Source: Protopterus annectens
Lineage: Eukaryota; Chordata; Ceratodontiformes; Protopteridae
Length of the DNA stretch: 64,000 bases
Reading direction: 5' to 3'
NCBI RefSeq assembly: GCF_019279795.1
Contig: NC_056750.1
Coordinates: forward strand, 700,621,721 to 700,685,720
Each line of letters begins with the position of its first letter. Position 1 is the first letter of the stretch. Shown piece after piece: positions 22,917 through 32,223 of the stretch. The notes below the pieces were generated by a model. The model was not told the origin of the DNA, did no database searches, and worked only from the letters and a program-made list of their open reading frames with translations. Both the position numbers and the translations under genes were made by a program.

Positions 22917-22953
22917 AGGATTTGAAGAAGGTTTTACCGAAAGTGCTTATCCT
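22917..22953 (+). ncRNA. Hammerhead ribozyme-like motif, PLE 3' UTR
   Basis: Stem I AGGAT/ATCCT is intact. The core reads TTGAAGA, one base from CUGANGA (C3 changed to U). Stem II is GGT/ACC, GAAA lies at 22939-22942 and AGTGCT forms stem III. The C3 change should inactivate it. Confidence 0.45.
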
Positions 22954-23042
22954 ATGTTCTCTTTGTTTTTCTTGTCTTTTAAGAGTTTTATTAAATCACA
23001 GATTTTATTGTGTCTATGGTAGTACGTCTGCATTGTTTTCTA

Positions 23043-23113
23043 CTTTAAACTAATACTTTGTTGAAGTACCTAGCATTTTAACCGGGGTGTGTAAACATTT
23101 TATATCCATTGTA
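23043..23113. mobile_element. Tc1-like terminal repeat fragment
   Basis: CTAATACTTTGTTGAAG matches (reverse complement) the subterminal region of the Tc1-like element at 42.4-44.4 kb. AGCATTTTAACCGGGGTGTG...ATCCATTGTA matches that element's outer terminus. The middle of the terminal repeat is deleted. Confidence 0.6.
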
Positions 23114-23117
23114 TATG

Positions 23118-23175
<58 letters not shown>

Positions 23176-23187
23176 GTATATATATAT
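23114..23187. repeat. (TA)n microsatellite
   Basis: This is a nearly pure TA run of about 65 bp, directly bordered by the foldback MITE that follows. Confidence 0.95.
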
Positions 23188-23525
23188 GGGTCTACTTTAC
23201 ATGGTCAACTTTTTACAAAGCCGACTTTCATATGGCCGAGACCACATGATCGAGTTTCGGAAAGCCGACCATGTAAAATAAACACAAACAACACGATGAA
23301 CACTTACCTTAAAACTGTTAGCAGGGGGGCAAGCCACTCTGCACCCCCCTGTAACTCAAATATACCAACTCCGAGATCGCACTACAGTGCGGAAGAGGGA
23401 AATTTTCCCATTCCGCACTATACGGAGATAGCGATTCCCTATGGTTGGCTTTTCAAAAGTCGATCATATGGTCACGGCCATATGAAAGTCGACTTTGTGA
23501 AAAGTCGACCATGTAAAGTAGACCC
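23188..23525. mobile_element. Foldback MITE, copy C
   Basis: The outer ends are GGGTCTACTTTACATGGTC (left) and GACCATGTAAAGTAGACCC (right), a perfect inverted repeat. Each arm is also internally self-complementary (for example TTTACATGGTC ... GACCATGTAAA inside the left arm). The core 23371-23430 reads CCGAGATCGCACTACAGTGCGG ... TTCCGCACTATACGG (first run split: CCGAGATCGCAC and TACAGTGCGG). A 19-bp G/C-rich block precedes the core. It is non-coding and has the largest arms in the family. Confidence 0.75.
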
Positions 23526-23960
23526 ATATACGAATCATTGGGAGTTTGACATTCACACTTCTGGTGTTGCGATATGGTGGAAGGTCAGGTAAGTATCTAT
23601 GTTTAAATGTATTGGTTAGGGGTTTAGTGTGTAAGTGTGTGTTGTGACTGTGATGTGTGTGCGTGGGGAATGTAGGTGTGTGGTGGTGTTTTTGTGTTTG
23701 TGTATGTAGTACAACCTTGGCGTTAGAATATTTAAGTAGTGGGGGTGTGGGGGGCTTGCCCCCCCTGCTTGTCTTTAGTTTAGGTTTGTGTGTTTGTGTT
23801 CTGGGGAAAGGTGTGTGTATGTGTGTGGTGTATGTTGAGTGTAGTTTTCGGTAGTTTGAATGCTGCGGTTTTGATGTTTTGGTATTTTAGTGTTTCGGGT
23901 ATTTGGTCTCTGGATTTTGGGTGTCGGTAGTTTGGGTTTTCGAGATTTAGTAGTGGTGCC
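23526..23960. other. GT-rich block, no gene recognised
   Basis: The + strand is TG-rich (GTGTGTG patches) between MITE copies C and D. A G-rich segment near 23740-23765 resembles the GC-rich block of the MITE family (GGGGGGCTTGCCCCCC), so part of it may be a degenerate copy. Confidence 0.4.
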
Positions 23961-23962
23961 AT

Positions 23963-24012
<50 letters not shown>
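23961..24012. repeat. (AC)n(AT)n microsatellite
   Basis: About 20 bp of CA repeats runs into about 32 bp of TA repeats, directly preceding MITE copy D. Confidence 0.95.
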
Positions 24013-24013
<1 letters not shown>

Positions 24014-24018
24014 TATTT

Positions 24019-24283
24019 AGGTCTACTTCTACATTTTGAAGTTTCAAAACTTCAAATTTCTTATATCAAGACCATAAGTTTGAAGTTTTGAAACATTAAA
24101 AAAAAAAAAAAATCACACCAACTGTTATATTAAATAGACCATCTCCGAGATTGCACTATAGTGTGGAAAATGATAAATATACCATTACACCTTGTACAGC
24201 AATCTCTGTTTTAAACTGTTCGAAGAAGTTTCAAAACTTCAGTCTTATGGTGTTTTGAAGCTTTGAAATTTAGAAGTAGACTC
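24019..24283. mobile_element. Foldback MITE, copy D
   Basis: The ends are inverted: GGTCTACTTCTA at the left and TAGAAGTAGAC at the right. Both arms contain TTTGAAGTTT/AAACTTC palindromic pieces around the shared CTTATGGTC-like motif. The core at 24148-24215 (TCCGAGATTGCACTATAGTG ... CAGCAATCTC) matches copies A-C. Confidence 0.65.
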
Positions 24284-24312
24284 AGATAGATAGATAGATA
24301 GATAGATAGATA
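24284..24312. repeat. (GATA)n microsatellite
   Basis: Seven GATA units sit between MITE copy D and half-copy E. Confidence 0.95.
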
Positions 24313-24421
24313 TGGATCTGTGCCAGATGGTCAAGTTTTCAGAAACTCAAAATTCATATGGTCGAGACTATAGGATCAAGTTTCTGAAAACTCAAATATC
24401 AAAAAAAAATCTACTTTTTTA
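24313..24421. mobile_element. Foldback MITE, half-copy E
   Basis: The arm-like palindrome pairs AAGTTTTCAGAAACT with AGTTTCTGAAAACTC around CATATGGTCGAGACTATAGGATC. The arm resembles that of copy A. The common core is missing, and an adjacent GGGGGGCAAGC piece matches copy C. Confidence 0.5.
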
Positions 24422-24486
24422 CATCTATGCAGGGGGGCAAGCAAGGCAAGTACAGTTGTGTAAAATTTTTCCGTAACTGTAGATGT

Positions 24487-24672
24487 CCTTCTCTTTACTG
24501 TTGCAGTATTCATAACATTTGGGATCCCCTGCCTAGGGCAGCCTGACATCCAGCCAGTAAACCAAAGCCTTAGGTTGCTTTAAGATATGCCATATGTCAC
24601 ATGTATACTCCTCGAGTAGCATAGGGCATAAAGGTGATGTTCGGATGCACCATCCTTAGAACTGAAAGCCCC
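24487..24672. repeat. DIRS 2 terminal inverted repeat, left
   Basis: This is the reverse complement of about 29508-29668, with around 80 percent identity by eye over the alignable stretch. Confidence 0.75.
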
Positions 24673-24791
24673 AGTAGGAATACCTGTCCAAGGAAAACTA
24701 AGAAGTAACCGATACATCTAGAAGAGACATGGACCAGGATTAGGAGGGAAGGAGTGAATACTGCAACACAGAGACAGTAGGACATTTACCA

Positions 24792-25145
24792 TTATGTTAA
24801 GATTTTACACAACTGTACTATGTCCTCCCATTTCACTGTTGCAGTATTCATAACATTAGGGAAAGTGCCAAAGCTCAGGAAAAAATCTTTGAAGGCGGGA
24901 GGACCAGCAGAGCTCTCTAGGAAACCATGAAGGATGGCCCTAGCAAAACCAGCTCCAGCTCTGGAAATTCCATCCAACTTGTACTGCTTGGTAAAAGTAT
25001 GCACAGAAGTTCATTTAGCTGCCTCAAGAATATAGTTAATATCTAAACCCTTGAAAAAAGCACCAGAAGAAGCCACAACTCTAGTAGAATGAGACTTTAC
25101 AGAAAAAGGAAGGCTCTTACCATGAAAAGAATAACAAAACTGGGC
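24792..25145 (-). pseudogene. DIRS 2 tyrosine recombinase, C-terminal part
   Basis: The minus strand reads FHGKSLPFSVKSHSTRVVASS near 25120-25060 (shown as pieces FHGKSLPF and HSTRVVASS), containing the catalytic H-x-x-R. HTFTKQYKLDGISRAGAGFA follows, with the nucleophile Tyr candidate in KQYKLDG. One in-frame stop (ILEAAK*) interrupts it. It is the direct continuation of the frame broken at 27851 by the LINE. The enzyme would circularise and integrate element DNA in intact relatives. Confidence 0.75.
24800..24862. repeat. DIRS 2 internal complementary region
   Basis: This segment repeats the outermost end of the left terminal repeat (ACTGTTGCAGTATTCATAAC) after ACACAACTGTACTATGTCC. That is the expected position, just past the recombinase, for the region that templates circle formation in DIRS elements. 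Confidence 0.65.
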
Positions 25146-25146
25146 A

Positions 25147-25683
25147 GTGACAGAGACCTGGTTCAAGGCTCCAGAGAGCACCCTTGCATTACCGGGCTAT
25201 AATTCATACCACACCTTTTGGCCACCTAACCTGGACCGAAACACTAAAGGCAGAGGCATGTCCATATTCATTAAGGATATCCACACCTCCAGGCTAGCTG
25301 CTCAGCATAATGCATATGAGGTTATCCAAGTGCAACTAACTCTGGGCATGACTGCAATCCAAATTGTAACTTGCTACAGATCCCCCACCATGCCCCAGGA
25401 TTCCCACTCCTCATTTCTTGACACACTGGAAAATATTAGGGTACAACCCAACACCCTAATAATGGGCAATTTCAACTACCCCACCATTAACTGGGAAAAC
25501 TACTCATGTACCAACTCTTTTGCTCAAAGTTTTCTGGAATTCATAAGTTCCAACGCCTTGGATCACCTTATCCACACCCCCACCAGGAGCAGCAATATCC
25601 TAGACTTGGTCAGTACCAACATGGGCGCCGGTGTTCCACACCAGAGGTCATTTCTTCGTTGGTCAGATCTGACCACAAGCTAA
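25147..25683 (+). pseudogene. LINE APE-type endonuclease
   Basis: This 178-codon frame begins within the endonuclease at TETWF, the conserved ETW catalytic Glu region. GRGMSIFIKD, VTCYRSP (residues about 78-84) and NTLIMGNFNYPTINW (about 102-116) follow. The GDFN box has Asp changed to Asn, which would impair catalysis. TRSSNILDLV matches the final SxLDL(V/I) motif. A frameshift near 25660 disconnects it from RT. The N-terminus is missing because of 5' truncation. Confidence 0.8.
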
Positions 25684-26239
25684 TCACCCTAGACATCCAC
25701 ATCCCACCCCCATCAGGAAGCCACCGTAAAAAATGGCTCCAAAGCCAACTTCACGCTTCTTAAGACAGAAGTGGCAAACTTCACGACACCCATGCAGATG
25801 GACAGTAGAGGTACGACTGCTGAATCCTACACAAATGCACTTTATAAGCACTTACAGGAGTGCATGGATCGTGCTATCCCTAACAGAATCAAGATGCTAT
25901 CCTCCAAAAAAGGAAGCCAATCTGGTGGCCCCCTGCCATAAACAAACTCTATAACAGAAGAAAGAAACTGTTGCAAAAAAAGAGTAAAATCCCATGATTG
26001 GAGGAATTCCCTGGTCAGCCTCAGTAAGAAGCTGAGATCCCTCATAAAATCCTCCAAAGCTAGTTACGAAAACAAAATCACCACTGAATCTAAAGGCAAT
26101 CACAAAGCATTCTATAGCTATGTCAAGAATCTCAATGGCAACACTCAGATCTACTCTGAGTTACAACACAATGGCACTAAATATACAGAACCAACTGATA
26201 TTGTCAACATCCTGGCAGATAGGTTCAGTGCTAACTTTA

Positions 26240-27470
26240 CCCCCTCTCACCCCCTAAAGGGCCAAGAACACAGCATCCATGGGACCTGACAACATCCCAG
26301 GCTGCGTTCTACATAAACTACAGAATGAACTGGCACCCCACCTAAGCACCATGTTCAGTCATAGCCTCACCTCAGGCTTTGTGCCCACTGAATGGTGCAC
26401 AGTGACTGTTATCCCACTCCACAAAGGGGGAGCCAAAACAGACCCCAGGAACTACCGTCCCATTAGTCTAACGAGCCTGGTCTGCAAGGCCATGGAACGT
26501 ATCATCATGGAACTTATAAACAAAGGCATTGGTAATCTCCAAACTCTGGACCCCACCCAGTTTGGGTTTGTAAAAATCAGATCATGTCTCCTAAACCTGA
26601 TAGACTTCTTTGAAGCAGTCATCAAAGTCGTAGACGAGGGTAAGGTGGTTCACACAGCCCATCTAGATCCCACCAAGGCTTCTGACACCATCCCCCACTC
26701 TGGAATTATAGATAAACTCACTAAACTAGGTATAAATCTCTATGTCACAAGATGGGTTGCCAACTAGCGCACTGACAGAACCTACACTATGAAAGTAGCA
26801 GACTCCAAATGCGACTTCAGACCAGTGACAAGTGGAGTACCACAGGGTTCAGTCCTGGGTCCTCTTCTGTTTGGTATCTACTTTTCTGAAGTACAGGGTA
26901 ACACAGAAGGTCTTTGGCTAACGAAGTTCACAGATGACTGCAAACTAGGAGCCATAATCGAAACTCCTAACGATGTGGACAACCTACAAAAGGGCCTCAC
27001 TGAGACAGATGCCTGGTGTTAAAGCCATGGCCTCAAGCTCAATGCCAAAAAGTGCATTGTCATCCCCTTTGGTAAAATCTCTGTACCCATGAGCTACCAC
27101 ATAGGTGGTAGTCTACCTAACACCGAAAGTGTGATAAAGAGACCTTGGGACACAGGTGGACAGTAGTTTCTCCTTTGATGATCACATCGCCACAGTAGTC
27201 AGGAAATCCTTCTACATGGCACACCTCATCACAAAAGGTTTCTCATCCAGGAAAAAAGAGGTCATTCTTCCCCTCTACTCATCACTCATTAGACCTATTA
27301 TACAGTACAACGTCCCTTTTGGTATGTACCTCACAAGACATCTACAACAACTGGAAAGGCCGCAGAAATACCTCACAAAGAGGATTACCGGCCTCAAAGA
27401 GATGCCTTATGCAGACCATCTGAAAAAAACTCTGTCGCATTTCGCCTACTCAGAGGCGATCTCTGCCTAA
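26240..27470 (+). pseudogene. LINE reverse transcriptase
   Basis: Frames at 26279-26767, 26789-27022 and 27156-27470 form one RT. GPDNIPGCVL opens it, then NYRPISLTSLVCKAMERI, then DPTQFGF, then HLDPTKASDTIPH where the usual LDFSKAFDTV has lost the hydrophobic/Phe context. VPQGSVLGPLLF and FTDDCKLG follow, the latter the catalytic FADD box with A changed to T and both Asp kept. The third frame holds DDHIATVVRKSF and LYSSLIRPIIQYNVPFGM, the thumb region. Single stops or frameshifts separate the pieces. The similarity points to the CR1/L2/Rex group; the exact clade is not certain. Confidence 0.85.
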
Positions 27471-27851
27471 CATACAAAGCTATGCCAAACCCACAGCTGT
27501 TGGACATGCTTCACTTAAAGAAATCCTAATCCCTCCGAGCTACACGCTCTAGGGACCTAAACCTTGTCACCACAATAAACAGAACATGCAGTAGGGATAG
27601 ATTCCTGTCCCAGAGACTTCCCATACTCTGTAACAAACTACCTATCTATATCAAACAAAGCTCCTCATTAGCACTCTTCAAGAAAAATCTTGATGATTGG
27701 ATGGGAAATAGGAAGTTTACCACGGGGATCACCTCTGTGGCTCTGCTCGACAGGGGCACAGGAAAATAATTTTCTTGGGTGGCGAAAGACAGGGTACCTT
27801 TTTGGCTAGGCTTACATAGGTCCTAGGGCCAATAGCCTAGTACCTACCTAT

Positions 27852-28493
27852 GAAAAAGAAATAGCTTTTGAAATCCAAGAAGAAATAGTCTGCATGGATA
27901 CAGCTAATCCCAATGACCTGAGATGAAAGGAAACAAAAAGCTGATTAGATTTCCTAATAGTCCTAGCCAAATAAAATCTGAGTTGTCTATGCACAGCCAA
28001 CATGTGCAACACCTTCTCACTAGCAGATTGTAGAGAAGGGAAAAAATTGGGCAATGAATAGACTGATTAAAAGACAACTCATTCAGTACCTTGGGTATAA
28101 AAGAAAGATTGCTACGCAAGGACACCCTGTCCTTATGAAAACCAAAAAAGGAGGACAATGCATAAGGGCTTGAAGCTCAGACAGCCGTCTGGCAGAAGTT
28201 AGGGCTAACAAAAGAACAGTCTTCCAAGAGCAATGTTGTAAGGAAGCTGCAGGCGCAAAAGGAGCCAGAGTCAATTTCTCCAAAACAAAATTAAGATCCC
28301 AGGGAGGAGGAGGAGGAACAGGCTTCTTGGGAGGGCTAATGTGAAGGATGCCTTTAAGGAATTGTTTAGCTTGAAACCTAGAAGCTAAAGGAGGAGATAA
28401 ATGCAGACAAGCAGAGATAGCTGATAAGTGGGCCTTAACAGAGGAATAAACCAACCCAGCTTTGAGCAATTCACACAGATAAGAAAGAACCAA
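27852..28493 (-). pseudogene. DIRS 2 tyrosine recombinase, N-terminal part
   Basis: The minus strand reads AGLVYSSVKAHLSAISACLH (core-binding helices), WDLNFVLEKLTLAPF, and SWKTVLLLALTSARRLSELQAL, which includes the catalytic Arg region (SARRLSEL) of DIRS recombinases. After a frameshift a RVSLRSNLSFIPKV stretch and ISSWISKAISF follow, then the LINE interrupts. Compared with the recombinase at 59.2-61.6 kb it has the same order and spacing. Confidence 0.75.
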
Positions 28494-28599
28494 AGGAACA
28501 TCACCAGGAAGTGGATCCAGGTTACGAGAAAGGGGGAAGGGATTTCCAAACCATGTAATAGCCCTAGCGAATAATGGACAGAACCCAGGAATCCTGAGT

Positions 28600-29440
28600 A
28601 ATCTTTAGCTGTACAGGAAGAGAGAGAGAGAGAGGTGAAGAGAAAGAGGAAAGTGGATGGGAAGAATAGGATAGCTAGACAGCAAATAGTTTATCTGGAA
28701 AGGAAGACTTATGAGGCCCTGAAGTCTGAGTAGCCTTAGCAGGAGGAGCCTGCTTCCCACTCTTTTTGCCTTTAAGAGGAGTGCGAGACCACTTGCGAAC
28801 AAAGGCTGGCTTATTGGGGTAGTTTGTCTGAAATTTAGGAGCAGAAGAAACACGTTTGAGTTCATGTAAAGCCTTTCCCTTATCCTAAAGGGGCTTAACA
28901 AATCAGCATCGGCTTCACCAAACAAGTGTTTATTGCCAAGAGGGGTATCCATCAATTTAGCCTTGATATCATCAGGCAAAGGTTAAAGCAGAAGCAAAGA
29001 ATACCTCTTCATCACTGACCCAAAAGCAGCAGCCCTAGAGGAAGCATCTGCTGCATCATAAGTGCACTTGATGGAATGACGAACCATCTGGTAGGAGGTC
29101 CCTAACAGGGAAAGAGCAGAAGTTTTACCCTCAAGAGTCTGGAAGATTAGAAATAACCTGACAAGTCTGGGATAGGAGACCCAACATGTACCTGTGCATA
29201 TGGGTCTGATAACTGACAACTCTAAAAGCCAAAGTAGCCGAGGTGTAACCTTACCTAGACTTTCCATGGTTCTGCTGCCTTTATCAGAGGGCAGTAACTT
29301 GAGTGAAGGAAGCAACTGAGAGGGCTTGTCAGAGGCTACAGAGTCCTCCCTTTCTGGATGACATCAAACCCCACAAGCAACCAAAAAGACAAGTAACAAT
29401 GGAACCCAACAGGGCAGTTATCTGCAATGTTTTGGTAAAA
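28600..29440 (-). pseudogene. DIRS 2 gag-like region
   Basis: Two minus-strand frames (29315-28983 and 28979-28605) match the middle of DIRS gag. They include HSIKCTYDAADASSRAAAFG, then PDDIKAKLMDTPLGNKHLFGEADAD (split as PDDIKAKLMD and GNKHLFG). The same DAPFDGSSLFG-type segment appears in the element at 56.9 kb. Just past it the frame reads a WVLSIIRYGLEI-like stretch, the start of RT in DIRS, but the remaining RT is deleted and recombinase sequence follows. Confidence 0.65.
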
Positions 29441-29507
29441 CTAGCAATGGAACGTAAGCATTCAGACCGACTATCAAGACATGGCGTTCAGACTGGTGGC
29501 AAAGAAG

Positions 29508-29668
29508 TTCTGAGGATGGTATGTCCAGACATCACCTTTATGCCCTGTGCTACATGAGAATCATATGTCTGGCATACAGCCTACCTTAAAGCAACCTAAG
29601 GCTTTAGTATACTGGCCAGATGTTGGGCTGCCCTAGGTAGGGGAAACCAAATGTTATGAATACTGCAA
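29508..29668. repeat. DIRS 2 terminal inverted repeat, right
   Basis: This pairs with 24487-24672 in inverted orientation. Matching pieces include AAAGCAACCTAAGGCTTTAG and GGGCTGCCCTAGG. Confidence 0.75.
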
Positions 29669-29690
29669 CTCTGAAATGGAAGATCTGTTT

Positions 29691-30359
29691 GATGCAATGG
29701 AGCAAGCAGTTGCTACATTTTAGACCACACAAAAACAGCTACAGTGCTTAGGTTTGACTGCAAATGCAATACCGTTTTTTTAAAACTAGATATAAGGATT
29801 GGCTGACTGCGCCCCCCCCCAACATTTTGTACCCAGGGTAGTTGCCCCCGCTGTAGCTACTGTCTGGAACTACCTTTCAGTTTGGAAAATTATTTTCAAG
29901 GGTGAATATTAAATTCTTTTTTGAAAAAAAAAGTGTGAATATTTAAAAAAAACTATTCATGATTTAAATTAGGTAAGTTGCACTTTAATCACTGTCAAAG
30001 GAAGGCAAACTAAGAGAAATGAAATGCTGACGCAAAAAGAGCTGATCACAGGCAGACTCCCACTGAATTATTCAGGGGAAGTCTGACAGCTATAATGCTC
30101 TTTCTGCAAGTCTATTTGATGCCATCTTGTGGCGATAACGTGTAAAACATGACACAAAGCATTAAGTTACTGGTCTAATCTGAGGCACAGGACTTAGCAT
30201 AGCTCTCAGTATTCCATTTACAAAATGAGGAACACTGCGTCTCTAATGTGGAACCTATGGGCAAAATGTGGAACACTTACTAATGGCTTACTAACAACTT
30301 AAACTTTTTAAGACCCTGATTGAGGAATGTTCCTCCAAATGAGGTACGCTTGAGATGCT
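29691..30359. other. No gene recognised
   Basis: A C9 run lies near 29812. No coding similarity or terminal repeat is visible. Confidence 0.35.
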
Positions 30360-30636
30360 TGGCGCATAGCTCTCAACTGTCCAGATTTTTGCAGAAAGTC
30401 CAGATTTTTGATGAATATTTTTTGTTCGTTTCTCAGACTGAAGTCAGAAAATAATGGGAGACATTTCATTTTCAGACTTCATATCCTTTACAAAATTCAT
30501 GCTAATGCAAAACCTGTTATTCTATCAGCTTTCTAAGTTTGCAAGAGCAATATTTAAAAAGTGTCCCTATTTTTGGACTTTTGTCCCCCCTTTATTTTTG
30601 GATTTGACCTCCAAGAGGTTGAGAGGTACTTGCAGC
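30360..30636. mobile_element. Short inverted-repeat element, family H copy 1
   Basis: The ends are GCATAGCTCTCAACTG (left) and AGAGGTTGAGAGGTACTTGC (right), short inverted repeats. Internally GTCCAGATTTTTG and GTCCCTATTTTTGGACTTTTG units recur. The segment matches, in reverse complement, the sequence around 44460-44625 and 45290-45384, and its left half matches 38760-38890. It is non-coding. Confidence 0.55.
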
Positions 30637-30804
30637 TAAAAATAGTCTACATAAAATAATTACTGAAAAGGCAGAAAGCAATGAAACTTATTTCTGGATC
30701 TCTTCTAGCTTAAGTTCCTGAGGTAGCAATTTTAGGAAATTCCTGAGTTAAAGACACTGATTCCTGTGTGTAGCGTGTGTGCAACTGTAAGTTGGAGATA
30801 TTTA

Positions 30805-30988
30805 GGCCCTGATTCCAAAAGGTTTGCTCTCAGTGTAAGTGACCACTTACACTGAGAGCAGGTCTTTTGGAATCTGGCTCTTGATGTAAGCCTGTTTGTA
30901 GATATGCCTTACGCAGAAGTAAGTCACTTACATTGAGAGCAAAATCAGGGCAGATTTACACTGAGAGCAACTCTCTTGGAATCTGGCC
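30805..30988. mobile_element. 184-bp MITE with TTTA target duplication
   Basis: The ends are inverted over about 35 bp: GGCCCTGATTCCAAAAGG at the left and the complement of GGCCAGATTCCAAGAGAG at the right, both followed inward by TTGCTCTCAGTGTAA. TTTA flanks both sides (30801-30804 and 30989-30992). A second inverted copy of GCTCTCAGTGTAAGTG occurs internally near 30826-30868, forming a tight hairpin. Confidence 0.75.
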
Positions 30989-31026
30989 TTTAGGTTTCCT
31001 CTCAAAGGGCATCTAAGTTAAGCCAT

Positions 31027-31385
31027 TCAAGACCCTGAAACAATACTGATGGTAAGCAGTGCCTGAGGCAAATCTTGCAGTAACAGTATAAGAATAATTA
31101 GGCTTGTCAACAAAACCTTGCTCCGGATTTTGCAAAACTGGATTTCCATAAGTGAGTCTAAATGGATGCTCTGCTCCACAAAAGTCAAGTCTTGTTTACA
31201 TACATTCACATAAGAACCGAATAGGAAGAGAGAATAGTCAAAGAAGTCAGATGTATTTTGTTATTACATATAACTTACTGAGTACACAAATAGTGGATTT
31301 ATTAATATGTTGTTTTTTTTGGTGAACTTAAGGGTTTTGCCAATGTACTACTTAAAACTCCACGTATTTCAAATAAAAGAGAAAG
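31027..31385. other. No gene recognised
   Basis: No coding similarity is visible. A T8 run lies near 31311. Confidence 0.3.
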
Positions 31386-31960
31386 AAGTATAAAAGACAT
31401 GGTGGTGCATGGCAGGTATGCACCCCCCCCCCCATACAGAAGGGATAATGTATGCATTAAAATGTCCCTGTAACACATTTTATATAAAAGAGAGTAAAAG
31501 AGCATTCAAAGCAAGACTTCAAGAATACAAAGAGATACTAAAAGGGGCCAGGTTGAGAACCCTGTTAATATGGACTTTAAAATGCATTGTGGTAGTGAAG
31601 TTGGGGGGTTGCAAGTCATGGTGTTAGAACAAATGCATGTTAGTCAATATGGTAATGTAAACATAAAAGATAGGCGTTTGTATTGAGAGTCAATTTTTAT
31701 ATTGAAATATGGCACTTTAATCCCCCATGGACTGAAGTGCAGCTGGAAAATTCTTACTTAGGTGAAGCTTTTTTAAATGACTTTATTAGTGTTAATTGAA
31801 TAATTATGGTGTGATTTAATATATTATATATATGGTGCAGGTTTTTAAGTAGCGTTTTACTCCTTGAAGGCTATGAGCCGAAGCTCTAGATATTTTCCTG
31901 GAATAAATGATAGATACCTGGCCTGGTGGGTTGTGTTTTATTTACAAGGTTACATGCATG
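31386..31960 (+). mobile_element. Penelope-like element relic, 3' part
   Basis: The frame at 31409-31627 contains GIMYALKCPCNTFYIKESKR followed by AFKARLQEYKEI. This is the GIY-YIG fold of PLE endonucleases (GIMY for GIY, FYIKE for YIGxT, the basic R-x-x-x-K-x-R-x-x-E helix). Downstream, ILKYGTLIPHGLN-like text near 31695-31735 matches the end of the domain. The 3' part has a TTGAAGGCTATGAGCCGAAG sequence (31862-31881) that looks like a degraded hammerhead core. Confidence 0.6.
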
Positions 31961-32223
31961 GTAATGTGGTGCAGCAGACCAAGCAGTCTGCTCAACTCTG
32001 GTGACAATACAGAGAGTGTGGTTCCTGAATGCCACCGCCTCAGGGTATCTTATACAGTCAGCTAACCCTTATGTACTTCACTAGGGACAAATATACTGAC
32101 TTCATTTATACTTGTTTAGATGCTAATGTTACCTTACTTTTATATGCAATGAAATTGAAGCTGCTATCTTTCAGGGAGCTAATGAAAGCTTTGAAATGTT
32201 CTTGTTGGTTGTGTAGTGTGTCA

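Larger units (their letters stand above)
19339..23042 (+). mobile_element. Penelope-like element, nearly full length, inactive
   Basis: This 3.7-kb PLE has, in order, a 5' leader, an N-terminal region, a Penelope-type RT and a C-terminal GIY-YIG endonuclease, followed by a 3' UTR with a hammerhead-like core. Its 3' end repeats that of the truncated copy upstream. PLEs prime reverse transcription from target DNA cut by the GIY-YIG domain. Numerous stops and frameshifts show it is dead. It ends against a fragment of a Tc1-like terminal repeat. Confidence 0.8.
25141..27851 (+). mobile_element. CR1/L2-like LINE inserted in DIRS 2
   Basis: This 2.7-kb 5'-truncated LINE carries an APE endonuclease and RT on the + strand and a 3' tail containing GGCTAGGCTTACATAGG and CTAGTACCTACCTATGAA. 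The tail resembles those of the LINE at 52.2-53.2 kb and the SINE at 48.5 kb. The junctions with DIRS show no clear target duplication beyond AAAA. Removing it would bring the DIRS recombinase back into frame, so the insertion followed that frame's existence. Confidence 0.8.
24455..29690 (-). mobile_element. DIRS-type retrotransposon 2, split by a LINE
   Basis: Terminal inverted repeats lie at about 24487-24672 and 29508-29668, with matching stretches such as GCAGTATTCATAACATTTGG and CCTTAGGTTGCTTTAA. An internal complementary copy of the outer end lies at 24800-24862. Minus-strand content is gag (29320-28600) and tyrosine recombinase (28490-27850 plus 25145-24790). RT and RNase H are deleted between gag and recombinase. 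A LINE sits inside the recombinase. DIRS elements integrate by recombinase without target duplication. Confidence 0.8.
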
